A stretch of 42,720 bases of DNA from the NCBI RefSeq assembly GCF_000770635.1, contig NZ_AVBF01000036.1, positions 1 through 42,720 of the forward strand, written 5' to 3'. A program made the position numbers and the translations under genes. Positions 8,523 through 15,541 of the stretch are shown here, one piece after another (the stretch's first letter is position 1; the number at the start of each line of letters is the position of its first letter). The stretch comes from Pontibacillus yanchengensis Y32 (GTDB lineage: Bacteria > Bacillota > Bacilli > Bacillales > BH030062). The notes under the pieces are model-generated. The model was not told the origin of the DNA and ran no database searches. It worked only from the letters and a program-made list of their open reading frames with translations.

Positions 8523-9308
8523 ATGATGAACAATAAATTAAAAGACAAACAAGTTGTAATTACTGGAGCTTCGAGTGGGATTGGGGAGCGAATTGCTTGG
8601 CACGTTGCTGAAGCTGGCGGCATACCTATAGTAATCGCTCGAAGGCAAGAAAAGTTAGAAGAGTTGGTAGGAAAACTACCTGTTCGTGGATATTGGTACA
8701 CGTGTGATCTCGCAGATCCAGAACATGTTCGAACTACGTTTCAATCTATTTACAAAGACCACGGCCAGATTGATGTGCTCGTGAATAATGCCGGATTTGG
8801 CGTATTCGAATCGATCAATGATACAGATATGAAGGCATTCCAATCCATGTTCAATGTGAATGTATTAGGTTTAATACAATGTGTGAAAGAAGTGCTCCCA
8901 CATATGATAGAACATAATCATGGACACATTGTGAATATCGCATCACTTGCAGGGAAGATGTCGACGCCAAAAAGCGCAGGGTACGCATCAACGAAACATG
9001 CTGTTATCGGATTTACAAACGCCCTTCGGTTGGAGATGAGCTCATACTCCATTTTTGTCACTGGTGTTAATTTAGGTCCCGTTCGTACGAGTTTTTTTGA
9101 TACGGCCGATCCAGGAGGGGAGTACCAAGCATCTGTGGAACGCTACATGCTTGATCCAGATTATGTTGCCAGTCGAATCGTTTCTCATCTTTACACATCA
9201 AAACGAGAAATCAATATGCCTGGTTGGATGGAAGTTGGTGCAAAGCTATATCAACTTATGCCGGGAGTGATGGAGAAAGTATTTCGAAGCCAGTTTAGTA
9301 AAAAATAA
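8523..9308 (+). CDS. yqjQ: Short-chain dehydrogenase/reductase, YqjQ-like
   Basis: The 261-residue classical SDR is an NAD(P)-dependent oxidoreductase. It has the cofactor motif TGASSGIG at residues 14-21, NNAG at 88-91, catalytic Ser141, and the YxxxK pair Tyr154 and Lys158. The RR at residues 40-41 after the second strand suggests NADP preference; that is inference. The substrate is unknown. A GGTGG site lies just before the two adjacent ATG codons; either could be used. It is the second gene of the MBL-SDR operon and ends in a strong terminator. Confidence 0.9.
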   Translation: MMNNKLKDKQVVITGASSGIGERIAWHVAEAGGIPIVIARRQEKLEELVGKLPVRGYWYTCDLADPEHVRTTFQSIYKDHGQIDVLVNNAGFGVFESINDTDMKAFQSMFNVNVLGLIQCVKEVLPHMIEHNHGHIVNIASLAGKMSTPKSAGYASTKHAVIGFTNALRLEMSSYSIFVTGVNLGPVRTSFFDTADPGGEYQASVERYMLDPDYVASRIVSHLYTSKREINMPGWMEVGAKLYQLMPGVMEKVFRSQFSKK

Positions 9309-9330
9309 CGTTTTCCCCCTAATCGAAAAG

Positions 9331-9377
9331 CACACCCCTTCTATGGAGAAATGGTACGTAGAAGGGGTGTGTTTTTT
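9331..9377 (+). terminator. Terminator of the yqjP-yqjQ operon
   Basis: CACACCCCTTCTA pairs perfectly with TAGAAGGGGTGTG around a 15-nt loop and is followed by six T residues. Confidence 0.9.
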
Positions 9378-9396
9378 AAAAAGTAGGATGTACCCT

Positions 9397-9435
9397 ACCA
9401 AAGTATTGTAATCGGATCCGCGCAAATACTTTGGT
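9397..9435. repeat. Isolated inverted repeat
   Basis: ACCAAAGTATT and AATACTTTGGT form an exact 11-bp inverted repeat with a 17-bp loop, directly before repeat element B copy 1. It has no poly-T tail and is not present beside the second copy of that element, so it is probably independent of it. Confidence 0.45.
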
Positions 9436-9441
9436 AATCTG

Positions 9442-9627
9442 CTAACGGACATACAATCTCTTATTTTCTGTAAAAACCCTCTTTTGGAGAGGGTAACGGA
9501 CATATGGTATCTTATTTGTGAAAAAACACACTACATTAAGGTGATTTAGGCTAAATAGCGTACTGGATGTCCGTTCCGAATGCAAAATAGCCTTCAAATC
9601 GAAGAATAAGAGACTGTATGTCCGCTA
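9442..9627. repeat. Repeat element B, copy 1, with 24-bp inverted ends
   Basis: The left end CTAACGGACATACAATCTCT (continuing TATT) and the right end, whose complement begins CTAGCGGACATACAGTCTCT, are near-perfect inverted repeats. Two internal units with the same GGACAT core lie near 9,494 and 9,569, one in each orientation. The whole unit, plus about 80 bp to its right (to about 9,709), recurs at 29,615-29,884. It contains no open frame of note. This looks like a non-autonomous dispersed element or a conserved structured RNA/DNA repeat. Confidence 0.8.
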
Positions 9628-9770
9628 GCATAGCATCACTTTGTGTTATAATCCATTCCTCGCTTTGTGGATACCATCATTCAGAAAACGCCCCACTCTA
9701 ATCGGGCCATGTTTTTAGGTTGGTTTTATGTTGCTGCGTGAGGCAGCGGTTATAATCGAACTTCCATGTC

Positions 9771-9816
9771 CAATTTGTACGTCGCTTAACGGGCGCCCCG
9801 AGCTTTTGTTCTTACC
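9771..9816. repeat. GC-rich short repeat, copy 2
   Basis: ATTTGTACGTCGCTTAACGG and the following GCGCCCCGAGCTTTTGTT resemble 1,601-1,645. A small hairpin, GCTGCGTGAGGCAGC, lies 40 bp upstream. It lies between repeat B and the LexA-controlled promoter. Confidence 0.4.
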
Positions 9817-9843
9817 CTGTCGAAATTTGGAAACCATCTCCTC

Positions 9844-9904
9844 TTGATAAAACGAACAAAAGTTCGCATAATAGAAGTAATATATATATACGAACAAACA
9901 TTCG
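9844..9904 (+). promoter_or_regulatory. Sigma-A promoter with two LexA boxes
   Basis: TTGATA (9,844-9,849) and CATAAT (9,867-9,872) are spaced by 17 bp. The spacer contains a full LexA box, CGAACAAAAGTTCG, at 9,853-9,866. A second box, CGAACAAACATTCG, sits at 9,891-9,904, just after the start point. Both fit the Gram-positive consensus CGAAC-N4-GTTCG (the second with one mismatch). LexA would cover the promoter and the initial transcribed region, so the polymerase gene should be induced by DNA damage. Confidence 0.85.
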
Positions 9905-9945
9905 TTTTTTGGTGAGCGACGTGTTTCGTAAAGGAGGCAACAGAG

Positions 9946-11217
9946 ATGGTAAACCCAACGATTGACTATAGCTCCTTTCCTGATCGAAAAATTTTATGTG
10001 TAGATATGAAGAGCTTTTATGCTAGCTGTGCTGCGATAGAGAAAGGGCTTGATCCAATCACGAGTCACATTGCAGTCGTTGCAGATCTCAATCGACCAGG
10101 AAGTGTAGTGTTAGCGGCATCTCCTGCTTTGAAGAAAGATTTCGGTATTCGCACAGGGAACAGGCTGTTTGAAATTCCAGAAGATCCGCGGATTCATCTA
10201 GTATCTGCGCAGATGCGGATGTATCTGGAAATCTCGACGGAAATAACCAGGCTGTTCCATCGTTATGTTCCTAAAGAGGCGATTCATACGTACAGTGTGG
10301 ATGAAAGCTTTCTCGATGTAACTGGTACAGAAAAGCTATGGGGAAGTGCTCAAGAGGTAGCAAATATGATTCGGAAGGAACTATTTGAGACATTTCATTT
10401 ACATTGTGCGATTGGAATTGGGCCGAACATGTTATTATCGAAGCTTTGTCTGGATTTAGATGCCAAGAAAAAAGGAGTGGAAGAATGGACCTACAATGAT
10501 ATTAGAAAAAAACTATGGCCTGTATCTCCTTTAAGTGAAATGTGGGGGATTGGCTCACGTATGGAGAGGCGGTTGAATCGATTAGGCATTACGACTGTTG
10601 GCCAGTTAGCCAACTTCCCACTTGAGCAACTTGAGAAAATTTTTGGGGTGATGGGGAACCAGCTCTATTATCACGCCAATGGTGTGGATTTATCAGAGCT
10701 TGGTGCGCCGATTATGCAAGGTCAGATTAGCTTCGGAAAAAGCCAGATTCTCATGCGGGATTATCCAGATCCAAATGAAGTACGCTATGTGATTTTAGAA
10801 ATGTGTGAGGAAGTATCCAAACGAGCGCGAACGAGCCATAAAGCCGGTCGAACCATTAGTCTTGGGCTAGGGTATAGCCAAGATGAAGGAGGAGGATTCC
10901 ATCGCTCCAAATCCATAGATGTGCCTACAAATATCACCCAAGAGGTATATGATGTATGCATGCAATTGTTCGATGAATTCTACAGTAATCAAACGGTGAG
11001 GAAGATTTCCATTACGTTATCAAACATAACGGAAGATGAGGGCATGCAGTTGAGCTTGTTTGAGCCAGACCGTGATAAAAAACGTGATCTTGGTTACGTA
11101 ATGGATGAAATTCGTGAAAAATACGGAAGTGATGCTTTGCTGCGCGCCGTTTCATACACGAAAGCTGGTACGGCTAAGCATCGAAGTAAATTAGTAGGTG
11201 GTCATTATGCCGAGTAA
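9946..11217 (+). CDS. yqjW: Y-family translesion DNA polymerase, YqjW/UvrX-like
   Basis: The 423-residue error-prone polymerase copies past DNA lesions. The palm-domain acidic residues are in CVDMKSFYAS (Asp20) and SVDESFLDV (Asp119, Glu120). A helix-hairpin-helix stretch (GITTVGQLANFP) and a little-finger domain follow. QLSLF at residues 368-372 is a textbook beta-clamp-binding peptide. AAAGGAGG precedes the ATG. In B. subtilis this gene is followed by a small YolD-like gene; none is visible here. The two LexA boxes upstream predict SOS control. Placement after yqjQ favours yqjW over phage-borne uvrX. Confidence 0.92.
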   Translation: MVNPTIDYSSFPDRKILCVDMKSFYASCAAIEKGLDPITSHIAVVADLNRPGSVVLAASPALKKDFGIRTGNRLFEIPEDPRIHLVSAQMRMYLEISTEITRLFHRYVPKEAIHTYSVDESFLDVTGTEKLWGSAQEVANMIRKELFETFHLHCAIGIGPNMLLSKLCLDLDAKKKGVEEWTYNDIRKKLWPVSPLSEMWGIGSRMERRLNRLGITTVGQLANFPLEQLEKIFGVMGNQLYYHANGVDLSELGAPIMQGQISFGKSQILMRDYPDPNEVRYVILEMCEEVSKRARTSHKAGRTISLGLGYSQDEGGGFHRSKSIDVPTNITQEVYDVCMQLFDEFYSNQTVRKISITLSNITEDEGMQLSLFEPDRDKKRDLGYVMDEIREKYGSDALLRAVSYTKAGTAKHRSKLVGGHYAE

Positions 11218-11292
11218 TGCTTAGAGCATCTCTGGAATGTAAGTACTTATTGTATGTTAAACTGATGGCACAACTGAACTAGGAGAGGTTAC

Positions 11293-11712
11293 ATGAAAAA
11301 GACATTAGATCACATAGGTGTCGCTATTCGGGACATGCAAATGAACATTGATTTTTACGAAAACGTGCTAGGTGCCACACTAATTGATCACTATCGAAGT
11401 GACGCAAAAGGTGTAGAAAGTGAAATTGCGATTATGGACATAGACGGGGACCGAACAGAATTGTTGGCTCCTACAAATAATACAACCTCACCAATTGCTC
11501 GTTTTATCAAGCAGAATGGAAAAGGGGTTCATCACGTGGCATATCATGTGGGAGACTTGGATGAAGCCTTGAAGGAATTGAAGGAAAAAGGGGTTCGTAC
11601 CTTGCCAGACTCTTTACGTACGAACAAACATGGTCGACGGTTAATTTATTTAAATCCAGCAGATACAGATGGCACCATCATAGAATATTGTGATTATCCA
11701 GAGTCAACTTAA
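11293..11712 (+). CDS. mce: VOC-family protein, probable methylmalonyl-CoA epimerase
   Basis: The 139-residue protein has two beta-alpha-beta-beta-beta VOC modules. Expected metal ligands are present: His in LDHIGVAI, Glu in RTELLAP, His in GVHHVAYHV and Glu in IIEYCD. The pattern is typical of methylmalonyl-CoA epimerase, which interconverts (S)- and (R)-methylmalonyl-CoA in propionate and branched-chain catabolism. No mutase or propionyl-CoA genes are nearby, so a related lyase role cannot be excluded. AGGAGAGG lies 5 nt before the ATG. It appears to be transcribed alone. Confidence 0.8.
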   Translation: MKKTLDHIGVAIRDMQMNIDFYENVLGATLIDHYRSDAKGVESEIAIMDIDGDRTELLAPTNNTTSPIARFIKQNGKGVHHVAYHVGDLDEALKELKEKGVRTLPDSLRTNKHGRRLIYLNPADTDGTIIEYCDYPEST

Positions 11713-11781
11713 TTCTTACCAAGCCCGTACTTCTAAACAGAGGTTGGGCTTGAATTTCATGGTTCCATCATTTCATAGAAA

Positions 11782-11810
11782 ACCCTGACATATGTGATGC
11801 ATGTCAGGGT
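11782..11810 (-). terminator. Terminator of the HPr-like gene
   Basis: ACCCTGACAT pairs perfectly with ATGTCAGGGT. The T tract (TTTTC) follows only on the minus strand, so it belongs to the minus-strand gene 26 bp away. Confidence 0.75.
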
Positions 11811-11835
11811 GGTAGACGATGTGATTTTGGAAATA

Positions 11836-12084
11836 TTAAGAAGCAGAAGTGAACAACCCAGTGTCAATCAACGCTTGGCGGATGGATTCTTCATTATCCC
11901 CTTGAACTTCAACGGTGATTTGTTGACCAGGTTGTAAGGATACTGCAAGGACCCCGAGTAAGCTTTTTGCATCTACGACCCATTGTTCCTTTTTTACTAA
12001 AATCGTATCAGGGAATTCACTCATTTTGTTTACAAAGTTACTTGCTGATTCTGCGAATATCGGTTTTTGTACAGTTAATTCCAT
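11836..12084 (-). CDS. HPr-like protein lacking the active-site histidine
   Basis: This 82-residue protein aligns with HPr/Crh of the phosphotransferase system. The second half is conserved: DAKSLLGVLAVSL (38-50) matches the DxKSIMGVxSL segment carrying the regulatory serine, here Ser41, and QITVEVQGDNEE follows. The first half has PIFAESAS where HPr has GIHARPAT, so both the phosphorylatable His15 and Arg17 are replaced. It should therefore not relay phosphate to sugars. Like Crh, it may serve only in regulation through the serine. AAAGGAGG precedes ATG 12,084. Whether HPr kinase recognises it is unknown. Confidence 0.75.
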   Translation of the reverse strand: MELTVQKPIFAESASNFVNKMSEFPDTILVKKEQWVVDAKSLLGVLAVSLQPGQQITVEVQGDNEESIRQALIDTGLFTSAS

Positions 12085-12299
12085 TAGAAAAAATCCTCCT
12101 TTATTAGTAAACTCTACTTTCATTATACTAATAAGTGGTCGAGTTTCCCTGCGTAACGTTCCTATTTTTTATATTTTTGTTAACAGTGCCTGAAAAAGGC
12201 AGACTAGAATTGTGCACTCTATCTGAAACGTTTTCATTGCATAATGTAGAGTCTTTTTTTACAATCTTGAAAAGAATTGAAATACATTGAGGTGGTAAC

Positions 12300-12647
12300 G
12301 TGCGGTTACACATAACAGAGCAAGCAATAAAACAACTACAACAACTACAGCCAGCTAATTGTTCTATGCTAAGATTATATTATGATACAGATGGTTGCGG
12401 GTGTGGAGTGGATGGAATGCCGATTATCCATTTTACAAACCAGCGAACACTTTATGATGAGGAAGTGGAGAACGACCATTACACTGTTATAATTGATGAC
12501 CAACAAAAGCTATTTTTTGATGATAATATGACGCTAGAATGGAATGGCCAATTATTTCGGTTAAAGAGTCCAAAAGGCATGCTCAATGCTTCCATTTCTT
12601 CTAGGGATATTGAAAGAGGAGGTGCCCTGGTTGAGCAAGACGAATAA
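12300..12647 (+). CDS. yqkB: YqkB-like iron-sulfur cluster biosynthesis (HesB-type) protein
   Basis: The 115-residue protein resembles YqkB, a small relative of the HesB/IscA A-type carriers. Its N-terminal ITEQAIKQLQQL helix is typical of the fold. Two cysteines, Cys33 and Cys35 in DGCGCG, replace the usual C-terminal CxC arrangement. Iron-sulfur binding is inferred, not demonstrated. It starts with GTG behind GAGGTGG. It overlaps the next gene by 17 bp, indicating translational coupling with yqkE. Confidence 0.82.
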   Translation: MRLHITEQAIKQLQQLQPANCSMLRLYYDTDGCGCGVDGMPIIHFTNQRTLYDEEVENDHYTVIIDDQQKLFFDDNMTLEWNGQLFRLKSPKGMLNASISSRDIERGGALVEQDE

Positions 12648-12873
12648 GAAGCAACAAGATCAGGAAGGAACGTTAAAGGATTTATTAAATGAAGATATGC
12701 TTGAACAGCTTCGTTCCAAGAAATCTAATTTAAAGAAGCAGGAAAAGGATCGCCAAGAGGAAGAACAACGTCGTAAAGCAGAAGAACGTAAGCGACGTGA
12801 AGCGAATAAAAGTTTTGAAGAACTACTAAATGAAAGCAATTTGGACGATCCGAAGGCATTTAAAGACAAATGA
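12631..12873 (+). CDS. yqkE: YqkE-like DUF3886 protein
   Basis: This highly charged 80-residue protein starts at TTG. AGAGGAGGTG ends 6 nt upstream and decides the start; the open frame runs 15 codons further upstream inside yqkB. Residues about 14-60 form one long basic/acidic helix (KKQEKDRQEEEQRRKAEERK), probably a coiled coil. It ends with ELLNESNLDDPKAFKDK. Size and composition match the uncharacterised YqkE/DUF3886 family. It sits between yqkB and a GrpB-family gene, overlapping both. Confidence 0.78.
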   Translation: MSKTNKKQQDQEGTLKDLLNEDMLEQLRSKKSNLKKQEKDRQEEEQRRKAEERKRREANKSFEELLNESNLDDPKAFKDK

Positions 12874-13391
12874 GAAAAGTGGAAGTTGTGCCATATAAAC
12901 CAGAATGGGAAAAGGAATATATAAAGGAAAAGAACTTGTTGGCACCAATATTCTCCACCCTCCATAGCCGTATTCATCATATTGGAAGTACCAGTGTACC
13001 TGGGCTTGCCGCCAAACCAATCATTGATATTCTTATAGAGGTTTTTGACATCAATGAGGTGGATCAACTTAGTTATGGTATGGCAGTGCTCGGTTATGAA
13101 GCAAAAGGAGAACACGGTATTCCAAAAAGAAGATTCTTCTTAAAAAATGAAGATGGGCGACGAACGCATCATATACATGTGTTTGAACGAGACACAGAGA
13201 ATGTAATCCGTCACTTGAGTTTCCGCAATTACCTAGTTGCACATCCTGAAAAAGCTCAGGAGTACATGGAACTTAAGCAACGTCTGGCAGAAGCTAATCC
13301 TGAAGATATCGATGCTTATATGGACGGAAAGCATAACTGGATACAAGAGCACGAACGAATTGCGGTAGAGTGGGCAAAGCGTGAATTGTAA
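12870..13391 (+). CDS. GrpB-family protein
   Basis: The 173-residue protein has the GrpB/UPF0157 signature VEVVPYKPEW at the N-terminus and a nucleotidyltransferase-like core, HHIGSTSVPGLAAKPIIDIL, at residues 36-55. The GS pair and a DxxxE-like Asp53 fit that fold. Biochemical roles of most GrpB proteins are unknown; a few have been linked to nucleotidyl transfer or to CoaE fusions. Its ATG overlaps the yqkE stop codon (ATGA), so it is the third gene of the yqkB-yqkE-grpB unit. Confidence 0.88.
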   Translation: MRKVEVVPYKPEWEKEYIKEKNLLAPIFSTLHSRIHHIGSTSVPGLAAKPIIDILIEVFDINEVDQLSYGMAVLGYEAKGEHGIPKRRFFLKNEDGRRTHHIHVFERDTENVIRHLSFRNYLVAHPEKAQEYMELKQRLAEANPEDIDAYMDGKHNWIQEHERIAVEWAKREL

Positions 13392-13433
13392 TAGTCCTCG
13401 CTCGAAATGCATAAGATGTGGTATAATACAATC

Positions 13434-13570
13434 AGATGAAAACAATAAAAACGACCACAGCTGGCACTGTGGTCGCTCGAGTCCGTGTTCTCTTAAACAG
13501 AGGATCGGCCCATCCTAAACAAGATAGACCTCCCCTTAACATTTAAGCGTGTAAGGGAGGTCTATTTTTT
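13434..13570 (+). ncRNA. Candidate antitoxin RNA antisense to the holin-like toxin mRNA
   Basis: An extended -10 promoter, TGGTATAAT (13,419-13,427), predicts a start near 13,434 on the plus strand. A strong terminator follows: ATAGACCTCCCCTTA (from 13,524) pairs with TAAGGGAGGTCTAT and runs into six T residues to about 13,570. The roughly 135-nt RNA would be complementary to the 3' untranslated part of the toxin message and just reach the toxin stop codon. This geometry matches RatA/TxpA and SR4/BsrG type I systems. No -35 element is evident, consistent with an extended -10. Confidence 0.55.
13443..13475 (-). terminator. Terminator of the toxin mRNA
   Basis: CGACCACAG pairs with CTGTGGTCG around a 6-nt loop. 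On the minus strand it is followed by TTTTTATTGTTTT. It lies about 90 bp beyond the toxin stop codon, giving the long 3' tail usual for these toxins. Confidence 0.75.
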
Positions 13571-13675
13571 GTTGATAAACTCAGAGATCAGCTTTACAAC
13601 TAAGCCAAGCAAACCAACTAAAAAGCTACCAAACGAAAATAATATAACAAACATTTGGTAAGCGTCCAGAGGCAT
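13562..13675 (-). CDS. Putative holin-like type I toxin, 37 aa
   Basis: The peptide starts MPLDAYQMFVILFSFGSF and ends KLISEFINKK: a short N-terminus, one membrane helix (residues about 8-29) and a charged tail. This is the organisation of the Hol_Tox/TxpA/BsrG group of membrane-active toxins. AAAGGGGGTG abuts the ATG; an internal ATG at codon 8 is the alternative start. A minus-strand TATAAT at 13,742-13,747 would start an mRNA near 13,735, so the transcript to the terminator is about 290 nt, close to BsrG mRNA. The toxic effect is inferred from family resemblance. Confidence 0.72.
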   Translation of the reverse strand: MPLDAYQMFVILFSFGSFLVGLLGLVVKLISEFINKK

Positions 13676-13845
13676 CACCCCCTTTCACAGGGGATTAGCC
13701 GACCACCCTTTACGTCAGAAGAGGAACACGACTCTGCTTCTATTATACTAAAATTGGTACAAAATAGCTTTAGGACCATAGAACGTATCTTCGTATATCC
13801 TCTAACCTTTCGAGAGCATACCCATTGGTTTGAAATCGAAATAAC

Positions 13846-13874
13846 TTGGAAATGTAGCAGAATGTATCTACATT
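13846..13874 (+). promoter_or_regulatory. Promoter and inverted repeat before the aldehyde dehydrogenase gene
   Basis: TTGGAA and TACATT are spaced by 17 bp, ending 27 bp before the ATG. AATGTAG (13,851-13,857) and CTACATT (13,868-13,874) form an exact inverted repeat from the spacer across the -10 element, a good place for a repressor operator. The short leader makes the promoter assignment tentative. Confidence 0.4.
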
Positions 13875-13901
13875 ATTTTAACTAATGGAGGAGACATATA
13901 T

Positions 13902-15356
13902 ATGACAACGCAAAACTATACAAAACAATATATAAATGGGGAATGGGTGGAAGGCTCTAGTACTAAAACTGTAAAAAATCTAAACCCTTACACAAATGAA
14001 TTGTTGCAGGAAATTCCTTCAGCCAATCAAGATGATTTAAATCAAGCGTATGAAAGTGCAGCGAAAGCACAACAAGAGTGGGCCGCATTGGCACCAGCAC
14101 AAGTGCAACAAAAATTTGATGCCCTTTTACAAAAAATGACCGAACGAAAAGAAGAAATCATAAATTGGTTGGTAGCAGAATCAGGAAGTACGAAAATAAA
14201 AGCTCAAGTAGAGTTTCAGGCAGCGTTGGCGATTGTTAAAGAATCATCTTCCTTTCCGACACGCATGCAAGGAGCTATCCTTCCTTCCAATGTTCAAGGG
14301 AAGAACAATTATGTAGAACGTGCTCCTAAAGGCGTGATAGGTGTTATTGGACCATGGAACTTTCCATTCCATTTAGCACTCCGATCAATCGCACCGGCAA
14401 TCGCAACTGGCAACGCTGTTGTGGTTAAGCCAGCTTCAGAGACACCATTGACTTCAGGCTTATTGATTGCAGACCTGTTTGAACAAGTCGGTTTTCCGAG
14501 TGGGATTATCAACGTTGTCGTAGGAAGAGGATCGGAAATTGGTGATGCGTTTGTAACACATCCAACACCAAAGCTAATTTCTTTCACAGGCTCAACAGAA
14601 GTGGGAAGTCACATCGGAGAGCTTGCCGGTAAGCATATTAAAGATACGGCTCTTGAGCTTGGTGGAAACAACGCTATGTTAGTTCTAGAGGATGCAGATA
14701 TTGATCAAGCTATACAAGCAGCTGCGTTTGGTAAGTATCTACATCAAGGACAAATTTGCATGTCCCTTAACAGAATTATTGTTCATGAAGCCCTTTATGA
14801 TCAATTTACTGAAGCATTCGCTGAGAAAGTGAAGCAGTTAAAAGCTGGTGACCCATCTGAACAAGATACAGTAGTAGGTCCTCTTATTAATCATGATGCG
14901 GTAGAACGTATTCAACAGGATATAGAGGAGAGTGTAAAACAAGGCGCAACAAAACTAGTATCCGGTGAAGTCCATGGCAATCTTATGGAACCTGTTGTGT
15001 TAGCAGATGTGAGCAATGATATGCCAATTGCCAACAATGAGATTTTTGGTCCTGTAGCTACGTTGATTAAAGTGAAGGATGAGCAAGAAGCGATTGAAGT
15101 AGCAAATGGTTCTCCATATGGTCTGAGCGGTTCCATTTTTACGAAAGATCGCTATCGTGGTATGGAAGTTGCCAGAAAAATCGAAACAGGTATGATTCAC
15201 ATTAATGATCAGCCAGTAAACGATGAAGCACACGTTGCCTTTGGTGGTGAAAAACAATCAGGTATTGGACGTTTCGGAGGAGAATGGGCACTTGATAAAT
15301 TTACAACCGTCAAATGGATTAGTGTTCAATCTGAATACCGTCAATATCCATTTTAA
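13902..15356 (+). CDS. Aldehyde dehydrogenase, aromatic-aldehyde (YfmT-like) type
   Basis: The 484-residue NAD(P)-dependent enzyme oxidises an aldehyde to the acid. Active-site residues are all present: Asn153 in GPWNFPF, Lys176 in VVVKPASE, the FTGSTEVG cofactor loop at 228-235, general base Glu252 in LELGGNN and nucleophile Cys286 in GQICMS. The overall sequence recalls the benzaldehyde/vanillin dehydrogenase group that includes YfmT; substrate is inferred. GGAGGAG precedes the ATG. A P450 gene follows after a terminator, so the two could serve one oxidation route but are transcribed separately. Confidence 0.9.
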   Translation: MTTQNYTKQYINGEWVEGSSTKTVKNLNPYTNELLQEIPSANQDDLNQAYESAAKAQQEWAALAPAQVQQKFDALLQKMTERKEEIINWLVAESGSTKIKAQVEFQAALAIVKESSSFPTRMQGAILPSNVQGKNNYVERAPKGVIGVIGPWNFPFHLALRSIAPAIATGNAVVVKPASETPLTSGLLIADLFEQVGFPSGIINVVVGRGSEIGDAFVTHPTPKLISFTGSTEVGSHIGELAGKHIKDTALELGGNNAMLVLEDADIDQAIQAAAFGKYLHQGQICMSLNRIIVHEALYDQFTEAFAEKVKQLKAGDPSEQDTVVGPLINHDAVERIQQDIEESVKQGATKLVSGEVHGNLMEPVVLADVSNDMPIANNEIFGPVATLIKVKDEQEAIEVANGSPYGLSGSIFTKDRYRGMEVARKIETGMIHINDQPVNDEAHVAFGGEKQSGIGRFGGEWALDKFTTVKWISVQSEYRQYPF

Positions 15357-15368
15357 TAATGATGCAAC

Positions 15369-15401
15369 AAACCGAGCCATAACTTCTTGGCTCGGTTTTT
15401 T
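15369..15401 (+). terminator. Terminator after the aldehyde dehydrogenase gene
   Basis: AAACCGAGCCA pairs with TGGCTCGGTTT around a short loop and ends in six T residues. Confidence 0.92.
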
Positions 15402-15541
15402 AGTATAAACAAGGGTGATAGTAAGTTTGATTTTTTTATTTGTTGCGCGCGACTCTCAAGATTGTTGCGTATAAATAGCAAGGGGATGGTGATACCTACA
15501 TACATATTATAGAAGAAATCTATAGAGAAGAGGTGTTTGGT

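Noticed and set aside
12224-12236. Possible catabolite-responsive element TGAAACGTTTTCA
   Set aside because: It is one base shorter than the 14-bp cre consensus and the CG centre is displaced, so CcpA binding is doubtful, although a site next to an HPr-like gene would be attractive.
12660-13115. 151-codon minus-strand open frame over yqkE and the GrpB gene
   Set aside because: Both plus-strand genes match known families with coupled starts; the antisense frame is a product of the repetitive Glu/Lys/Arg codons.
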